Source: Phycisphaerae bacterium | GTDB taxonomy: Bacteria; Planctomycetota; Phycisphaerae; Phycisphaerales; SM1A02 | Assembly (NCBI GenBank): GCA_002683195.1 | Contig: NYSW01000039.1 | Span: 43,390-58,286 of the forward strand | Direction: 5' to 3' | DNA length: 14,897 nucleotides | Shown here: positions 14,005 through 14,897 of the stretch, in pieces | Position numbering within the stretch: the stretch's first letter is position 1 | Layout of the letters: each line of letters opens with the position of its first letter | Program-made: the position numbers and the translations under genes | Notes under the pieces: model-generated | What the model was told of the DNA's origin: nothing | The model's database searches: none | The model's input: only the letters and a program-made list of their open reading frames with translations

Positions 14005-14897
14005 GCGAGCGTATTCTCGAATTCCGTGACGCCCTCCGCGAGGCCATGAGCCAGGAGATGCGTCGAGACCCCCGAGTCTTTCTGCTCGGCGAAGAGGTCG
14101 CTCAATACGACGGTGCCTACAAGATCAGCCGCGGCATGCTCGAGGAGTTCGGCCCGCGTCGGATCATCGACACGCCGATCTCCGAGAGCGGTTTCGCCGG
14201 TCTGGCGATCGGCGCCGCGATGCAGGGGCTCCGCCCGATCGTCGAGTTCATGAGCTGGTCCTTCAGTCTCGTGGCTGCCGACCCCATTCTGAACAACGCG
14301 CCCAAGATGCTCTTCATGTCCGGTGGGCAGTTCGGATGTCCGATCGTCTTCCGTGGCAATGACGGGGCGGGTGGCCAACTCGGTTCGACCCACTCCTGGT
14401 GCGTGGAAGGAATGTTCTCGAACGTTCCGGGTCTCAAGATGGCCATCCCGGCGTTTCCTGACGACGCCAAGGGGCTCCTGGCCAGCGCGATCAAGGATGA
14501 TGACCCGGTTTTCTTTCTGGAGAGCGAACGGCTTCTGGCCATGAAGGGCCACGTTCCGGAAGGCGATCACTACGTGCCGTTCGGCAAGGCCGTGGTCCGA
14601 CGGCCGGGCACCGACGTCACGATCATCAGTTTCGGTCGGCCGGTCCACTTCTGCCTTGACGCGGCCGAGGAACTCGCCAAGGAGGGCATCTCCTGCGAGG
14701 TCATCGATGGTCGGACGATCCGACCGTTGGACATCGACACGATCGTCGCGAGCGTGAAGAAGACCAACTCCTGCGTGGTGGTCGATCAGTCCTGGAGTTT
14801 CGGTTCTCCCGGGGCCGAAGTGGCCGCCCAGGTTCACGCCGCATGTTTCGACGACCTCGACAATCATGTCATGCGGGTGCACAGCGCCGATGTTCCG
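14001..14897 (+). CDS. pdhB: Pyruvate dehydrogenase E1 component, beta subunit (3' end outside window)
   Basis: The gene opens with the ATG that overlaps the pdhA stop and stays open for 299 codons to the window edge; the family is about 325 residues, so roughly 25-30 are missing. The product starts M-S-E-R-I-L-E-F-R-D-A-L. It contains F-L-L-G-E-E-V (27-33), the ThDP-activating glutamate Glu62 in T-P-I-S-E-S-G-F, E-F-M-S-W-S-F-S (82-89), M-S-G-G-Q (106-110), C-P-I-V-F-R-G (113-119), and the active-site histidine His131 in G-S-T-H-S-W-C. Later it has P-V-F-F-L-E-S-E (about 168-175) and D-G-R-T-I-R-P-L-D (about 236-244), the usual transketolase C-terminal domain entry. It forms the E1 heterotetramer with PdhA. 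E2 and E3 genes would be expected beyond the edge but cannot be seen. Confidence 0.95.
   Translation, partial: MSERILEFRDALREAMSQEMRRDPRVFLLGEEVAQYDGAYKISRGMLEEFGPRRIIDTPISESGFAGLAIGAAMQGLRPIVEFMSWSFSLVAADPILNNAPKMLFMSGGQFGCPIVFRGNDGAGGQLGSTHSWCVEGMFSNVPGLKMAIPAFPDDAKGLLASAIKDDDPVFFLESERLLAMKGHVPEGDHYVPFGKAVVRRPGTDVTIISFGRPVHFCLDAAEELAKEGISCEVIDGRTIRPLDIDTIVASVKKTNSCVVVDQSWSFGSPGAEVAAQVHAACFDDLDNHVMRVHSADVP

Noticed and set aside
12745..14882. Minus-strand open frames of 377 and 303 codons opposite pdhA and pdhB
   Set aside because: They mirror two strongly conserved metabolic genes and show no family features of their own.
1..14897. CRISPR array, insertion sequence, prophage or integron elements
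   Set aside because: No regularly spaced repeats, transposase- or integrase-like products, or terminal inverted repeats were found; gene content is housekeeping and envelope functions throughout.

Overview
The window looks like ordinary, gene-dense chromosome from a GC-rich member of the Planctomycetota, most likely of the Phycisphaerae. This is inferred from family recognition, not a database search. The pointers are a secreted protein ending in a two-repeat 'GC-type' dockerin, a YdjY-domain lipoprotein, a membrane protein with an N-terminal C-x2-C...C-x2-C ribbon (a type I recall from this group), and a futalosine-pathway menaquinone enzyme. I see no insertion sequence, phage gene, CRISPR array, rRNA or tRNA.

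Layout, left to right. Bases 2-106 hold the C-terminal tail of a metallo-beta-lactamase-fold hydrolase cut by the window edge. Next is a secreted dockerin-tailed protein (319-1164) with a strong terminator hairpin. mqnD (1419-2327) and a tandem ACT-domain protein (2439-2903) follow on the plus strand and end at a bidirectional terminator (2948-3002). On the minus strand, a two-domain 6-pyruvoyl/6-carboxy-tetrahydropterin synthase homologue (4349-5155) leads into an exported cyclophilin (3031-4317). The divergent 326-base spacer 5156-5481 contains an unexplained plus-strand intrinsic terminator with an eight-T tail, which implies a short RNA or an attenuated leader.

A YdjY-domain lipoprotein (5482-6228) converges on ruvC (6230-6733) with one base between the stop codons. 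ruvC is preceded on the same strand by a MacB/LolD-type ABC ATPase (6763-7518) that has no permease in the window. trpE (7622-9190) diverges from the ATPase and converges on a ribbon-bearing multi-pass membrane protein (9202-10164). A large secreted S41/PDZ C-terminal processing protease (10418-12709) follows. The window closes with pdhA (12892-14004) and pdhB (14001 to the edge), which overlap by four bases and sit behind the best sigma-70-like promoter seen here.

Functionally the window mixes central metabolism (pyruvate dehydrogenase E1, tryptophan entry step, menaquinone synthesis), DNA repair (Holliday junction resolution) and cell-envelope protein handling (exported cyclophilin, processing protease, lipoprotein, dockerin protein). 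The genes lie in short one- or two-gene units of alternating direction. I found no convincing multi-gene novel system. The points most worth a second look are the orphan terminator and structured spacer at 5283-5391, and the duplicated pterin-synthase fold with a degenerate first half.
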